Source of the DNA: Leptospira ryugenii
GTDB taxonomy: Bacteria > Spirochaetota > Leptospiria > Leptospirales > Leptospiraceae
DNA: 64,000 nt
Direction of reading: 5' to 3'
Assembly (NCBI RefSeq): GCF_003114855.1
Contig: NZ_BFBB01000005.1
Coordinates: 1 to 64,000, forward strand
Position numbers and translations under genes: made by a program. The notes under the pieces are model-generated. The model was not told the DNA's origin. It saw only the letters and a list, made by a program, of their open reading frames with translations, and ran no database searches. Every line of letters begins with the position of its first letter. Positions within the stretch are counted from its first letter, which is position 1. Shown one piece after another: positions 54,013-63,608 of the stretch.

Positions 54013-55378
54013 AGGAGGCTTCGTACCTGTGATTTCCAAGGGCCATGGGATAGATTTCAGATCTAGCCTCTCGAGTCATGTAAAACGAAAACCTTTGTTT
54101 TGGTTCTTCTGCAACTTTGGGGAACAGAGCTAAATCGGCAATGTTCCAGAAATAAAACAAGCCAAACAAAAGACTGGAGGTTTCGAAATTGGATCTTGCT
54201 TCGTTTAATGCTCTTTCTCTTGGTTCTAATAGGATAGAATTGATTACAAAAGATTCACCAAACCTTGTGCTAGGCGGGAGACCAACAAAGGAATCATAAT
54301 TTTTCTTTGCGTCTTGGTATTTTAAATAGGAATCCAAAGTGGCAAGCAACAAAACACCTGCGATTCCCATATAAACCTTTCCCTTAACCTCTGAGCCTTG
54401 GTAGTATTGACCCCAACCAGGAAACAATAGTGAACGAACGTAGATGGACTCCCGTGCATATTGGTTCACTGGCACATCTGCCAAACTAACTTCGGGATTA
54501 GTAGAGTAAGTTAAGATCAGATCTCCAGATTTTTCTCCAATGTACTTTGTATACGGTTTCTGCTGCTTGTTTTTTCTCTGAGACCAATCTTTTACAGCAG
54601 CTGTGATATAGTTTTCTAGTTCACTAAAACTAACTTGTGTATCTCGGTTGGCATCGGCCCTCCCCTCCAAACCGTAGATCAGATATTTTGTGAATACACC
54701 ATAAGAAGTTTCATCATCTTCATAACTGAAAAAGCCTGCCTTTGTGCTATACAAAATGGCAAAAATCTCCGAACGAGAAAGGCCGCTCTCTAACAGAGAA
54801 TTGGCGGATGCATTCTTTGAAGTGTACATGGAATCTCGGCAAGCATCTAGAACTAAAAGTGAATTCTTAATTCCTTTCTTGGATATCTTTTCTGCAATCA
54901 AATCTACAGAGAGCGAAGAATTAAATGGTTTGGATAAAACAGTATCTTGTGTAAGTAGAAAACCTTTTTCTTCATAATCTGAAACGCCATGGCCTGAGAA
55001 GAAAAAAAGAAAGACGTCATCCGGGCCTGCTTCCACAAGTAAGCTATCTAGTTTTTCTTCGATGTTCAATTTGGTAGGAAAAAGTGAATCAGGGTCTTGT
55101 TTTGGATCAATCTCATCGGTCATGACCACGACAGAATCAAACTCACCATTCTGGATTAAGATTTTGGCTAGGCCTTTCGCATCATTTCTCGCCTTTCGGA
55201 GATCAGAAAGGCCTACATCTTTGTACTCATTGATGCCAACCAAAAGGGCAATCCGTTTGCCTGATTTTTGGTCTGTTAGAACTCCCTTTTTCCTTGGTTC
55301 TGCGCTAGACGCAAATGACCAGGCACAAAGGAAAAAAAGAGCAGCAATGGAAACAGGTTTGTTCAAGGGAATTACCAA
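53996..55378 (-). CDS. Secreted caspase-like (C14) protease with DUF5683 tail
   Basis: This 460-residue protein has a signal peptide (SIAALFFLCAWSFASSA) and a caspase-like domain. It opens with RIALLVGINEYKD, has His 130 in FFFSGHGVSD and Cys 180 in LLVLDACRDS, the usual dyad. An EF-hand-like loop (DANRDTQVSFSEL, residues 242-254) follows. The last 150 residues begin RSLLFPGWGQYYQG and resemble DUF5683, with hydrophobic segments. It probably sits in the envelope facing the periplasm. The start is a TTG at 55378. It is the first gene of the operon with three Kelch lipoproteins. Confidence 0.88.
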   Translation of the reverse strand: MVIPLNKPVSIAALFFLCAWSFASSAEPRKKGVLTDQKSGKRIALLVGINEYKDVGLSDLRKARNDAKGLAKILIQNGEFDSVVVMTDEIDPKQDPDSLFPTKLNIEEKLDSLLVEAGPDDVFLFFFSGHGVSDYEEKGFLLTQDTVLSKPFNSSLSVDLIAEKISKKGIKNSLLVLDACRDSMYTSKNASANSLLESGLSRSEIFAILYSTKAGFFSYEDDETSYGVFTKYLIYGLEGRADANRDTQVSFSELENYITAAVKDWSQRKNKQQKPYTKYIGEKSGDLILTYSTNPEVSLADVPVNQYARESIYVRSLLFPGWGQYYQGSEVKGKVYMGIAGVLLLATLDSYLKYQDAKKNYDSFVGLPPSTRFGESFVINSILLEPRERALNEARSNFETSSLLFGLFYFWNIADLALFPKVAEEPKQRFSFYMTREARSEIYPMALGNHRYEASYEIRF

Positions 55379-55424
55379 ACTTCTAGCTTGATTCTCTACT
55401 TGTCGTTTTTTTTTCCACCAAATC

Positions 55425-55453
55425 TTGCAAAAGGATTCGGAGACATATATAAT
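55425..55453 (+). promoter_or_regulatory. Near-consensus promoter of the small lipoprotein
   Basis: TTGCAA and a perfect TATAAT are separated by 17 bases. Transcription would begin near 55460, which is also the ATG of the next gene. Confidence 0.65.
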
Positions 55454-55459
55454 AAAGCA

Positions 55460-55648
55460 ATGCGCATGAAACTCATTGTTACACTCGTTCTAGTCCTACT
55501 GCTCTCTACAAATATTCTTTGCAAAAAGAAAGAAGAGAACTCCAATGATTTGCTGATATTAGGTGTTCTCCTATTGAGATCCAATACTGCCGCCTGCAAT
55601 CCAAGGTCTGGTTTTACAATTTGTATCCCCCAAGGGATAGCGGAGTAA
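55460..55648 (+). CDS. Small lipoprotein, 62 residues
   Basis: The frame begins MRMKLIVTLVLVLLLSTN and has a lipobox-like ILC before KKKEENS. A short mature tail has three more cysteines. The ATG at 55460 coincides with the predicted transcription start, so the mRNA may be leaderless; a second ATG at 55466 is possible. It ends 3 bases before the next gene, so the two form an operon. Function unknown. Confidence 0.6.
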   Translation: MRMKLIVTLVLVLLLSTNILCKKKEENSNDLLILGVLLLRSNTAACNPRSGFTICIPQGIAE

Positions 55649-55651
55649 ACG

Positions 55652-56863
55652 ATGCGTTACTTACTTATCCTTATCTTCATCCTTGGCTCCTCCCTTCGGT
55701 TCAGTGACAAAGCTTTCCAAAAAAATTGGGAAAGAGGTCTACCGATTGACATTGGCTCTTTCTTGCGTTTAGATTTTGGCACTAACCCGATCTATGCCGA
55801 TGCAAATGCATGGGGCTTTGTGCGGCAGTCCGCGACTTGGGCAAGAGGCAACTCAAACCTAATTGATCTCCTGATCGCTGGCTTAAAAAATGCAGGTTAT
55901 TTCAATTCCACTGCACCACTCAGCCAAACGCTCACCAATATCCAATTGGATGGACTCGGAAGCACCACGATTCGACTAAAGATCAACCAACAAGCAAGTC
56001 CCATCTCAGGGATCACTTCCTCCGCCTATGCAGGGACAAAGGCTTTCAATCATTTTTTAGAACTAACAAAAACAGGAAACGCAAGTCCCAGCCTCCAATT
56101 GTTCTTTGATGATCCAAACACACTCTTGGGAAATGATGGAGCTCTCATCTATTACAAACTAGGTGACTTTAATTCACCTAACTTTGCAAATGTGGGATCA
56201 GTCATTACTGAAAGTTATACTGCAAACGAATCAAGCTATGGTACAAAATTCCAATCCTACACCTGGAAGAACGGTCCAGAAAATGCAACTTGGCCGAGTG
56301 ATATCGGGAGAGTCGTTTTGACCGAAGTGGATTCTGGAAAACAGCTTTGCTTTCGATCGGTTGTTCGGATGAAATTTAGTAAACTTGTGGCGATCAACCC
56401 AAGCCAAACGACAAATCTTAACAACCTCAAAACAGTCTGTGGTGGCAGTGACCAAATCTACTACGGGCTTGCGTACATGCAAAAGTTTGCGAGCCCTTTC
56501 TATACGACGGCAAAGGCAAGCATCTCCGCCTTGGCATCAAATTCAACATTTCCCGAAACCATTTGTAACCTATCTTCTAGTATTTCGGGAGCTAAACTTT
56601 CCTATGGAATTTTTGATGTGAATGGATTTGTTAGAGATGGTCTACGAGCAGACGAGGTTCCAAGCACTTACCCGAGTCCGACAGTAGGTGGAGCGGATTT
56701 TATGTCAGTGGATGAGGCGTTTTCGAGAACAGGAATCGATGCCTCTTCGAGTTTAGGCGCAGGAAAACCGGCTGCAAGGGTTTACGAATACACAAGTAAA
56801 AACTTCTTGGATAGTTTAGCAGGCAGTGAAGGCGATAAAATCAACTTTAAGACAGTAAATTAA
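55652..56863 (+). CDS. Hypothetical exported protein, 403 residues
   Basis: This protein has a hydrophobic N-terminus (YLLILIFILGSSLRF) and no motif I recognise. It is rich in Ser, Asn and Thr with several short hydrophobic strands (ALIYYKLGDFNSPNF), suggesting a beta-rich extracytoplasmic protein. It follows the small lipoprotein after 3 bases and overlaps the convergent PHP gene by 4 bases. Confidence 0.65.
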   Translation: MRYLLILIFILGSSLRFSDKAFQKNWERGLPIDIGSFLRLDFGTNPIYADANAWGFVRQSATWARGNSNLIDLLIAGLKNAGYFNSTAPLSQTLTNIQLDGLGSTTIRLKINQQASPISGITSSAYAGTKAFNHFLELTKTGNASPSLQLFFDDPNTLLGNDGALIYYKLGDFNSPNFANVGSVITESYTANESSYGTKFQSYTWKNGPENATWPSDIGRVVLTEVDSGKQLCFRSVVRMKFSKLVAINPSQTTNLNNLKTVCGGSDQIYYGLAYMQKFASPFYTTAKASISALASNSTFPETICNLSSSISGAKLSYGIFDVNGFVRDGLRADEVPSTYPSPTVGGADFMSVDEAFSRTGIDASSSLGAGKPAARVYEYTSKNFLDSLAGSEGDKINFKTVN

Positions 56864-58011
56864 AGATTTGTTCTGGTGAGTGCGTTGGAAAGAACCACAC
56901 CCGACAAGCTCATCAGCTCCAGTCTCACGTATGTCTTTACATTTTCAAGAGCTAGCTTCGACTTGTTCGTATCGGAATCAATTTTAAGATACTCACCGTT
57001 TTCTCCGATCCATCTAACTTCAATATAGCGCTCTTCAGATGTTAGAGTAATCTCACTACCTTCGATTTTAATTTGGGGAACGAGCGGGTCAGTAGCGTCT
57101 GCGAAGTGTTTCTTTACGCAGAAGAAAGCGCCAGCTTCCAGGTCTGTATGGATGTTAGTTTCATTGGTATGTGTTTTTGGAAAGACAAGGTGGCGTTTGA
57201 ATCCTTCTCCTTTCCTCCCTCTTTGCAGTAAGACGGTTTGCAGAAGGCTTTTCCACCACGGCTGGTCTAAGGTCTTTGTTACTGACTCAGGAAGGTAGTG
57301 CATATCATCTGAAGACATGCAGTGCACATTTCTTCCTTGGCTCAATAGATGGTCTAGTACTTTGGTATCATCCCCAAATGGAGAAAATACTTCTATCGCA
57401 TTGTAATGGTAAATTTTGGACAGGTCCTCTCTCGTATATGCATCGTGAAGCTTCGGATGGGATACAACCACATAACTTCCTGCTTCTCTCATCTTCCGAA
57501 ATGTCCAACTCACATTCTCCCGACTCGCATAGATAGGAAAATAATCAGGAATGCTTTCTCGTCCTCCAAAAGCCAATGCATGTCGCTTGCGTACATTCAA
57601 TCCCCATTCATAACCTGAGACGGACCCAAGTTTTGGATTTTTTGTACTAAAAAATTCTGAATAGTCAGTAAAACCTAATGCTGTATACCCTTGGCTCGAA
57701 TAAGCGAATTCTATGTCTTGGCGACTGTGACGTTCTGGCGTGTACCATACCTCAGAAGAGTGCAAATGCAATGCAACTTTCTCTTGGCCCAAAGACCAAT
57801 CATCCTGTCCATAAGGGTTATGTAAGTGAGCTCCCGAAAATGGCTTTAGAGCGGGCAATGGCTCCCGTAAAAAGGCAATCGCGAAGCCTTGGAATATAGC
57901 CACCTGCATCGCAAACATCGGCACAACAAAAGATAAAAGTACCCAACGGCGTTTTTTATAAATGCTTTGGAACACTTTTTCCTTTTGAATCTTTGCCTCT
58001 TGCAGAAACAT
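56860..58011 (-). CDS. Membrane-anchored PHP-domain phosphoesterase-like protein
   Basis: This 383-residue protein has an N-terminal transmembrane helix (WVLLSFVVPMFAMQVAIFQGFAIAFL) and a PHP-like domain that begins VALHLHSSE (HxH at residues 82-84) with YTALGFTDYSE and the later VVVSHPKLHDAY and HCMSSDDMHY. These supply metal ligands of the polymerase-and-histidinol-phosphatase fold. The domain faces the periplasm if the helix is a signal anchor. The substrate is unknown. Confidence 0.76.
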   Translation of the reverse strand: MFLQEAKIQKEKVFQSIYKKRRWVLLSFVVPMFAMQVAIFQGFAIAFLREPLPALKPFSGAHLHNPYGQDDWSLGQEKVALHLHSSEVWYTPERHSRQDIEFAYSSQGYTALGFTDYSEFFSTKNPKLGSVSGYEWGLNVRKRHALAFGGRESIPDYFPIYASRENVSWTFRKMREAGSYVVVSHPKLHDAYTREDLSKIYHYNAIEVFSPFGDDTKVLDHLLSQGRNVHCMSSDDMHYLPESVTKTLDQPWWKSLLQTVLLQRGRKGEGFKRHLVFPKTHTNETNIHTDLEAGAFFCVKKHFADATDPLVPQIKIEGSEITLTSEERYIEVRWIGENGEYLKIDSDTNKSKLALENVKTYVRLELMSLSGVVLSNALTRTNL

Positions 58012-58033
58012 AGATTTAGTATCTAAAAATTGT

Positions 58034-58063
58034 GTTACAATTTGATTGCAGGATCGTTACAAT
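58034..58063. repeat. Direct repeats between the PHP and glycosyltransferase genes
   Basis: GTTACAAT occurs at 58034-58041 and 58056-58063, starts 22 bases apart, about two helical turns. They overlap the likely promoter of the PHP gene on the minus strand. Confidence 0.35.
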
Positions 58064-58128
58064 ATTGAAACCATAGGATGCAAATTCATTCTAGGCAAAA
58101 GACTGCTTACATTCATATCTAGTGATTC

Positions 58129-59547
58129 ATGAGCCGAATCACCTTCGCTTGGAAAGCCACAGTCCTATCATTTCTATTATTTCTCTGTTTTTCAAATGGC
58201 CCTCTGTATGACCAAGATGAGGCTGCTTATGCAGGTTTTTCGAAAACTATGTTGGGATCAGGGAATTATATCCTTCAAGAGTTTCCGTTTTCCTTACCAC
58301 ACAGAAAACCTCCTCTGCATCTATGGATCACATCCCTTAGCTTCCAAACTTTTGGAGTGTCTGAGTTAAGCTTAAGGATATTTCCTGCTTTGTGGATTAG
58401 CCTCTGTCTTCTCTTAACCTACTTATCCGCAAAACAACTCTTCACCGAAAAAATAGCACAACTTAGTTGGCTGATCTTATTTACCTCCCTCTATTTTCCC
58501 ATCAATGGAAAGATTGCTCTGGTTGATCCACTTCTTGTTTTCTGTGAGACTTTGGGATTTTATTGTCTACTAGTACTAGTAAAGGATAAATCAAAAAATA
58601 AACTTCTGTATACATTTCTATTCTGGGTATCCATACTCATGGGCGTATTGACCAAAGGTCCGCCCATCTTACTCTATTTAGGTGGTATTTGTTTTTTCTT
58701 TCTTTGGCAAAAGGAAACGAGAAGTTTAGTATGGTCTCTACAACCTTGGTTTGGACTTCCTTTGGCACTCTTACCTTTTTCGATTTGGGTTTATTTTGTT
58801 TGGCAAGAAACAAATGGCGAGATGATCCAATGGATGTTTGAGTGGTATGTACGGAGAAGAGCGACTGATCCCGTTTTCGGACAAAGTGGTCCGCCGGGAA
58901 CTTACTTTCTTTTATTTTGGATCACACTTTTCCCGTGGTCGGTCTTTTTCCCACTATGGTTGAAACAGCTTTATAGAAAACGCTCCGAGTTTAAGGCAAT
59001 CTTCTTGTCCAAGGAAAGTTTTCTTTTATTTTCTGCACTCTTCTTTGGTTGGTTTTTGTATGAATGGATGCAAAGTAAACTCCCCTCTTATCCCTTGGCA
59101 GCATATCCCATTCTTGCCATTTTACTTGCCAAATTCTTACATGAATCAGTCCCAAATGTTTGGATTCAGCGCGTTTTCTATTTTGCCTTGGCACAAACTC
59201 TATTGCTGCACCTTCTCGTAGCTCCTATCTTAAATGAGAAACGCAAAGACACGCAAGTTTTGGCAAAATCTTGGAAGCAAAGTTTAACAAAGACAGAGGC
59301 TATCTATTCATTTAAGAACTATGCTCTGCCTAGCCTTGCTTTCTATTTGGATACACAAATTCAAGTGGTAGCAGACTTTTTGGAATTTCAATCTCTTCCC
59401 AAAGGATCTATCGTTCTCATTGACTTGGACAATTATATGCTCCTTTCGCAATGGGGGAAAGGATATAAAGTATTGTCAGAGGCAAAATCAGTTTGGGCTT
59501 ATGACCGAAACAAAACTATCCAACTTTTGCTCATACAGATAGACTAA
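58129..59547 (+). CDS. ArnT/PMT-family (GT83-like) membrane glycosyltransferase
   Basis: This 472-residue polytopic protein has the family N-terminus: a first transmembrane helix followed by GPLYDQDEAAYAGFSKTML with the catalytic acidic pair, and then LPHRKPPLHLWITSLSF. About ten hydrophobic segments follow. Family members transfer a sugar from a polyprenyl phosphate to lipid A or to proteins at the periplasmic face. The acceptor here is unknown. Confidence 0.88.
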   Translation: MSRITFAWKATVLSFLLFLCFSNGPLYDQDEAAYAGFSKTMLGSGNYILQEFPFSLPHRKPPLHLWITSLSFQTFGVSELSLRIFPALWISLCLLLTYLSAKQLFTEKIAQLSWLILFTSLYFPINGKIALVDPLLVFCETLGFYCLLVLVKDKSKNKLLYTFLFWVSILMGVLTKGPPILLYLGGICFFFLWQKETRSLVWSLQPWFGLPLALLPFSIWVYFVWQETNGEMIQWMFEWYVRRRATDPVFGQSGPPGTYFLLFWITLFPWSVFFPLWLKQLYRKRSEFKAIFLSKESFLLFSALFFGWFLYEWMQSKLPSYPLAAYPILAILLAKFLHESVPNVWIQRVFYFALAQTLLLHLLVAPILNEKRKDTQVLAKSWKQSLTKTEAIYSFKNYALPSLAFYLDTQIQVVADFLEFQSLPKGSIVLIDLDNYMLLSQWGKGYKVLSEAKSVWAYDRNKTIQLLLIQID

Positions 59548-59642
59548 GGGAAAGATTGAAAAGCTTTTCCTATTGCCGATATGATTTCTGTCAGCAGAGT
59601 GACATTGAGACTGCTTAAAGTGTCTAAGCATTAGGAGTATCT

Positions 59643-61589
59643 ATGTTTCCAGAGTTCAAAGAAGATGACCTGAAAGAAAAGGAAATTGCAATCTACGAAA
59701 AAATCAAAAGCAATAAAAAACGTATCCAAGAGCTTCTAGACAACAAAATCTATACCTTTGCCTCTTTTCTTGGCCCTTACCAAACGATTCAGACCGAACT
59801 GTCTGACCTTAGTACAGAAATTTCACATGTCAACTCAGTGAAGAACAGTGAAGAATCGCAAACGATTTACGCAAACATCCTTCCGAAATTAACAGAGTAT
59901 TATACCGACCTTGCACAAAATGAAGATATCTTCCAAGCACTTTTAAAAATTGAATCAGAGGATACCACTCTCAATCTAGAGCAAAGCAAAGTATTAAAAA
60001 ATGAAATTCGTGATTTCCGATTAGCTGGGGTCGGCTTAGAAGCAACGAAAAAATCCCGCTTAAAAGAAATTAACATCCGCTTGTCGGACCTTTCCAATCA
60101 GTTTTCCCAAAATGTCCTAAATGCGACAAATGCTTTTGAAATGATTTTGGATGAAACTGAAGTAGACGGTATGCCAGAATCCGAAAAACGATCCGCTCGT
60201 ACCGAAGATGGTCGGTATAAATTCACTCTCCATTACCCAAGTTATATCTCTTACATGACCTATGGACCGAGTCGTGAAAGAAGAGCTGAGTTATATAAGG
60301 CTTCCGTGACAAAAGCTCCAGAAAATGGCAAGATCTTGGAAGAAATTCTCAAACTACGAAAGGAGGAAGCAGAACTCTTGGGCTTTGCCTCATTTGCACA
60401 GCTTAGCCTAGCAAGTAAAGTTGCGGAAAGCCCAGACCAGGTTCTGGAATTTTTGACAAAGTTAAATGTTAAAGCAAAACCCGTTGCCTTGAAAGAATAC
60501 CAAAGATTAAAAGACTTCGCTTCCGAACAGGGAGTCTCCGAGCTTCAAGCCTATGACCTTACCTACTTCTCTGAGATGTTGAAGAAAAAACTCTACCACT
60601 ATGAAGAAGACAAATACAGACCTTATTTAGAAAAAGAAAGTGTAGTCCAAGGTACATTTCAATTCTTATCCTCTCTTCTTGGGATACAATTTAAACAGGC
60701 AGATACAAGGGTTTGGCACCCTTCTGTCCTTTGTTATGATATCATCATAGATAAACAAACTCGCGCTAGGCTATATTTAGACCTAGAAGCCAGAAAGGAA
60801 AAAAAAGGGGGGGCATGGATGCACAATTGGAAACCCCATTTCATCACAGAAAACAATGAAAAAATTTTACCTATTGCCTTTGTGGTAGGTAATTTCCCCG
60901 TTGCCCGAGAAGATGTCCCTTCCCTACTAAAACCTTCCGATGTGGTCACTTTATTTCATGAATTGGGACACGCCTTACACCACCTACTTTCACAAGTCGG
61001 TGAGGCATTTGTAAGTGGTGTGAATGGTGTGGAATGGGATGCGGTTGAATTTCCCAGTCAATTTTTGGAAAATTTTGCCTATGAACCTAAGGTATTAGAT
61101 TTGTTCGCCAAACATTACCAAACGGGAGAAAAAATCCCAAGAGAGTTTATAGAGACAATGGTAGAAGCAAAAAATTTCCAATCTGCCATGGCAGTTGTCC
61201 GTCAATTGGAATTTGCAATCTTTGACATGAGAATTCATCTGGATGCTCCGGACGAAGAAGGCGTACAAAAAGTGTTAGATGAAGTCCGAAAGGAAACTGC
61301 CGTCTTTACAACTCCTTCCTATAACAAATTCCAAAATTCATTTTCGCATATTTTCGCAGGTGGATATGCTGCCGGTTACTATTCCTACAAATGGGCTGAA
61401 TTGCTCTCTGCGAATGCATTTTATAAATTCGTAGATGAGGGAATCTTTTCGGAATCCCTAGCTGAAAAATTCAGAAAATGCATCTTGGAAAAAGGTGGTT
61501 CTGAATCGGCCATGAAACTATTCAGAGATTTTTATGGGAAGGATCCGGATATCGAAGCCTTACTTCGCTTAAATGGAATCGCTGCTTAA
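59643..61589 (+). CDS. M3-family oligopeptidase (PrlC/OpdA-like)
   Basis: This 648-residue metallopeptidase has the zinc motif LFHELGHALHHLL at residues 439-443 and the third ligand region GVEWDAVEFPSQFLENF. The length and order fit oligopeptidase A, a cytoplasmic enzyme that degrades short peptides, including cleaved signal peptides. There is no signal peptide. An A8G7 tract at 60799-60813 encodes KKGG in the middle of the enzyme. The last 21 bases overlap the convergent SCO gene. Confidence 0.93.
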   Translation: MFPEFKEDDLKEKEIAIYEKIKSNKKRIQELLDNKIYTFASFLGPYQTIQTELSDLSTEISHVNSVKNSEESQTIYANILPKLTEYYTDLAQNEDIFQALLKIESEDTTLNLEQSKVLKNEIRDFRLAGVGLEATKKSRLKEINIRLSDLSNQFSQNVLNATNAFEMILDETEVDGMPESEKRSARTEDGRYKFTLHYPSYISYMTYGPSRERRAELYKASVTKAPENGKILEEILKLRKEEAELLGFASFAQLSLASKVAESPDQVLEFLTKLNVKAKPVALKEYQRLKDFASEQGVSELQAYDLTYFSEMLKKKLYHYEEDKYRPYLEKESVVQGTFQFLSSLLGIQFKQADTRVWHPSVLCYDIIIDKQTRARLYLDLEARKEKKGGAWMHNWKPHFITENNEKILPIAFVVGNFPVAREDVPSLLKPSDVVTLFHELGHALHHLLSQVGEAFVSGVNGVEWDAVEFPSQFLENFAYEPKVLDLFAKHYQTGEKIPREFIETMVEAKNFQSAMAVVRQLEFAIFDMRIHLDAPDEEGVQKVLDEVRKETAVFTTPSYNKFQNSFSHIFAGGYAAGYYSYKWAELLSANAFYKFVDEGIFSESLAEKFRKCILEKGGSESAMKLFRDFYGKDPDIEALLRLNGIAA

Positions 61590-62126
61590 AGAAAGGATCA
61601 CATCTTTATAGCTCTCCAAACTATCATTTGATTTAAGGAGAGCTCTTGTTTTCCTATCTTTATCCAAAACATAAACATAGGTAGAGTGGTCTATGGTTTG
61701 CCCATCAGGGTTTGCTTCTACATAGGCGGCATATTTTTTTACCAAAAGATTGGTAGTGCTTTCATTGAAAGAAAGTCCCGTAGCATCTTTAAAATAAAAT
61801 TCGATATACTTTTGTGTGACATTCGAATCATCTCGTTTAGGATCAATCGAGATAAATACCACTCTGAATTTGATGGTATCAGGTAATTGATTGCGTACTG
61901 ATTTTATTTTTGTCAAAAGATTGGGACAAAAATCAGGACATTGTGTATAACCAAAAAATACAAGTAGTACGGGCTCAGAGTAATTTTTCAAACTGATCAC
62001 CTTACCCGATTTATCCGCATACGAAAAATCGCCTCCAATTGGCAATGGTGCCAAATTGATGTTAGGCTTGCAGGTAAAGAACAATAGAAAGAAGATTAAG
62101 TTAATGTATTGTCGAAAAGATTTCAT
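61569..62126 (-). CDS. SCO1/SenC-family copper protein (second copy)
   Basis: This 185-residue lipoprotein-like protein (LIFFLLFFTCKPN) has the SCO fold with CxxxC in YTQCPDFCPNL and His in TIDHSTYVYVLD. It acts in delivery of copper or reducing power to the CuA centre of cytochrome oxidase. The gene overlaps the PCuAC gene upstream by 4 bases, so the two are a coupled pair in the same pathway. Confidence 0.93.
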   Translation of the reverse strand: MKSFRQYINLIFFLLFFTCKPNINLAPLPIGGDFSYADKSGKVISLKNYSEPVLLVFFGYTQCPDFCPNLLTKIKSVRNQLPDTIKFRVVFISIDPKRDDSNVTQKYIEFYFKDATGLSFNESTTNLLVKKYAAYVEANPDGQTIDHSTYVYVLDKDRKTRALLKSNDSLESYKDVILSLSSDSI

Positions 62127-62548
62127 TCAACGATCGCCTCATAGGATTCTGATTCACCCGTTTCAAAAACGAATGAGAGTGGGAGTCTATCTCCTTTCTG
62201 TATGTTCCGCTTCCTACCCAAAAGCATCAAGTGGGTTCCGGAAGGTGAAAATGTGAACACACTGCCTGGTGGAATCGAGAGGGGAAGATTCACCTTTTTC
62301 ATCCGCATCACCGCCCTCTCATCGATCTGACTCTCATGCCACTCTACCAATTGGAAATCCTGGATATGGATCCCAACCAATTTGGCTTCCGCTTTCACTT
62401 TGGGTGCCCAAGTCCCATAGGCGACAGAGAGGGTCACACCCTCTGGGACAGACCGAACTTGGAATGCATTGGTCTGGTTTTCAGGGTTCAGCTGTATCTT
62501 TGTGCAGGAAAAAGACAAAATGACTTGAAAAAGCAAAAAAATTGCCAT
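62123..62548 (-). CDS. PCuAC-family periplasmic copper chaperone
   Basis: The start at 62548 gives a lipoprotein signal (AIFLLFQVILSFSCTK) and a product of 141 residues; starts at 62587 or 62650 would overlap the divergent hydrolase. The copper site is the family pattern HxnMx(n)HxM: WHESQIDERAVMRMKKV and SPSGTHLMLLG. PCuAC hands Cu(I) to SCO or CuA, matching the neighbouring SCO gene. Confidence 0.88.
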   Translation of the reverse strand: MAIFLLFQVILSFSCTKIQLNPENQTNAFQVRSVPEGVTLSVAYGTWAPKVKAEAKLVGIHIQDFQLVEWHESQIDERAVMRMKKVNLPLSIPPGSVFTFSPSGTHLMLLGRKRNIQKGDRLPLSFVFETGESESYEAIVE

Positions 62549-62585
62549 TCTTTTAGAGATTAACGTTTTGAAACGAAGAGGATTC

Positions 62586-63608
62586 ATGAAACTATTGGGG
62601 AAATGGCTAGCCGCCTTGCTCATCATCTTAACTTCCTTCCTACTTTCCACTTATGAATGGAGGATTCCAGAATACGTCTATGACCAATCTCAATCCTTCG
62701 CCAATTTTGACGAGTATTACCAAAAAGAGTTAGAAATTAGTGCCAAGGAAGGGACGCGTAAAGACAACGAAGAACGCCTCATCCGTTACTCCCCAGAAAA
62801 AACTCCCATAGCAATCCTTTACATCCATGGTTTTGGGGCAAGTCGCATGGAAGGCGAAGAGGTTATCAACCAAGTAGCGGAACGATTCCAAGCAAACCTA
62901 TATTATGTGAGGCTTCCAGGCCATGGAACAAATGTAGAAGACCACAAAAACACGGAATTCACACGTTACCTTCAAGATGCCGAAACGGCACTTCTTCAGT
63001 CCTCAGAACTTGGAGAAAAACTAGTACTTGTGGGAACAAGTATGGGTGGACTCATTGCTACTTACCTGGCGGGCAAACACCCGGACAAAGTGGACGCACT
63101 TGTCCTTGCATCCCCTTTTTATGATTTTACAACTGCCGATTCAAATGTACTTCGTTTTTCTTGGGGGGTGCCTCTGATCCATACTTTGATGGGAGAGATC
63201 CGAAAGTCAGCAGAGCAGGATCCTAACAATGAGTCTTACCTCTACTGGTACAGAGACCAATACTATGCTTCCGTGAAACATTTGATGAACCTAAAACGAT
63301 TTGTAGAAAAGGAAGATTCACTCTCCAAAATCCAAGACCCCACTTTACTTTTTTATTTTTATGAAAATGAGGCAATCCAAGATAGATCTGCTTCTGTAAA
63401 AGCAATGTTAAGTGCTTTTGAAACGATCAAAAAAAATGAGAAAGCATCGGAAGTCAGCCATGCTTTTCAGGTGGTGAAAGGTGATCACATTCTTTTCTCT
63501 AAACATGTTAAAGTGGAACAGTCTGAAATTTTAAGTGAGCTAGTGAGTTTTATTTCAAAAGCAACGGGCGCAGAACCTGTAGATCTAAAGAAGGTCAAAA
63601 GAAAGTAA
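62586..63608 (+). CDS. Membrane-anchored alpha/beta hydrolase (lysophospholipase-like)
   Basis: The ATG at 62586 follows AGAGGA; a TTG at 62568 is weaker. The 340-residue product has an N-terminal anchor (WLAALLIILTSFLLSTYEW) and an alpha/beta-hydrolase fold. Recognisable parts are ILYIHGFGASR, YVRLPGHGTN and VGTSMGGLIA (nucleophile Ser), with acid in LLFYFYENEAI and His in VKGDHILFSK. It resembles monoglyceride lipases and esterases. It overlaps the convergent kinase gene by 24 bases. Confidence 0.88.
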   Translation: MKLLGKWLAALLIILTSFLLSTYEWRIPEYVYDQSQSFANFDEYYQKELEISAKEGTRKDNEERLIRYSPEKTPIAILYIHGFGASRMEGEEVINQVAERFQANLYYVRLPGHGTNVEDHKNTEFTRYLQDAETALLQSSELGEKLVLVGTSMGGLIATYLAGKHPDKVDALVLASPFYDFTTADSNVLRFSWGVPLIHTLMGEIRKSAEQDPNNESYLYWYRDQYYASVKHLMNLKRFVEKEDSLSKIQDPTLLFYFYENEAIQDRSASVKAMLSAFETIKKNEKASEVSHAFQVVKGDHILFSKHVKVEQSEILSELVSFISKATGAEPVDLKKVKRK

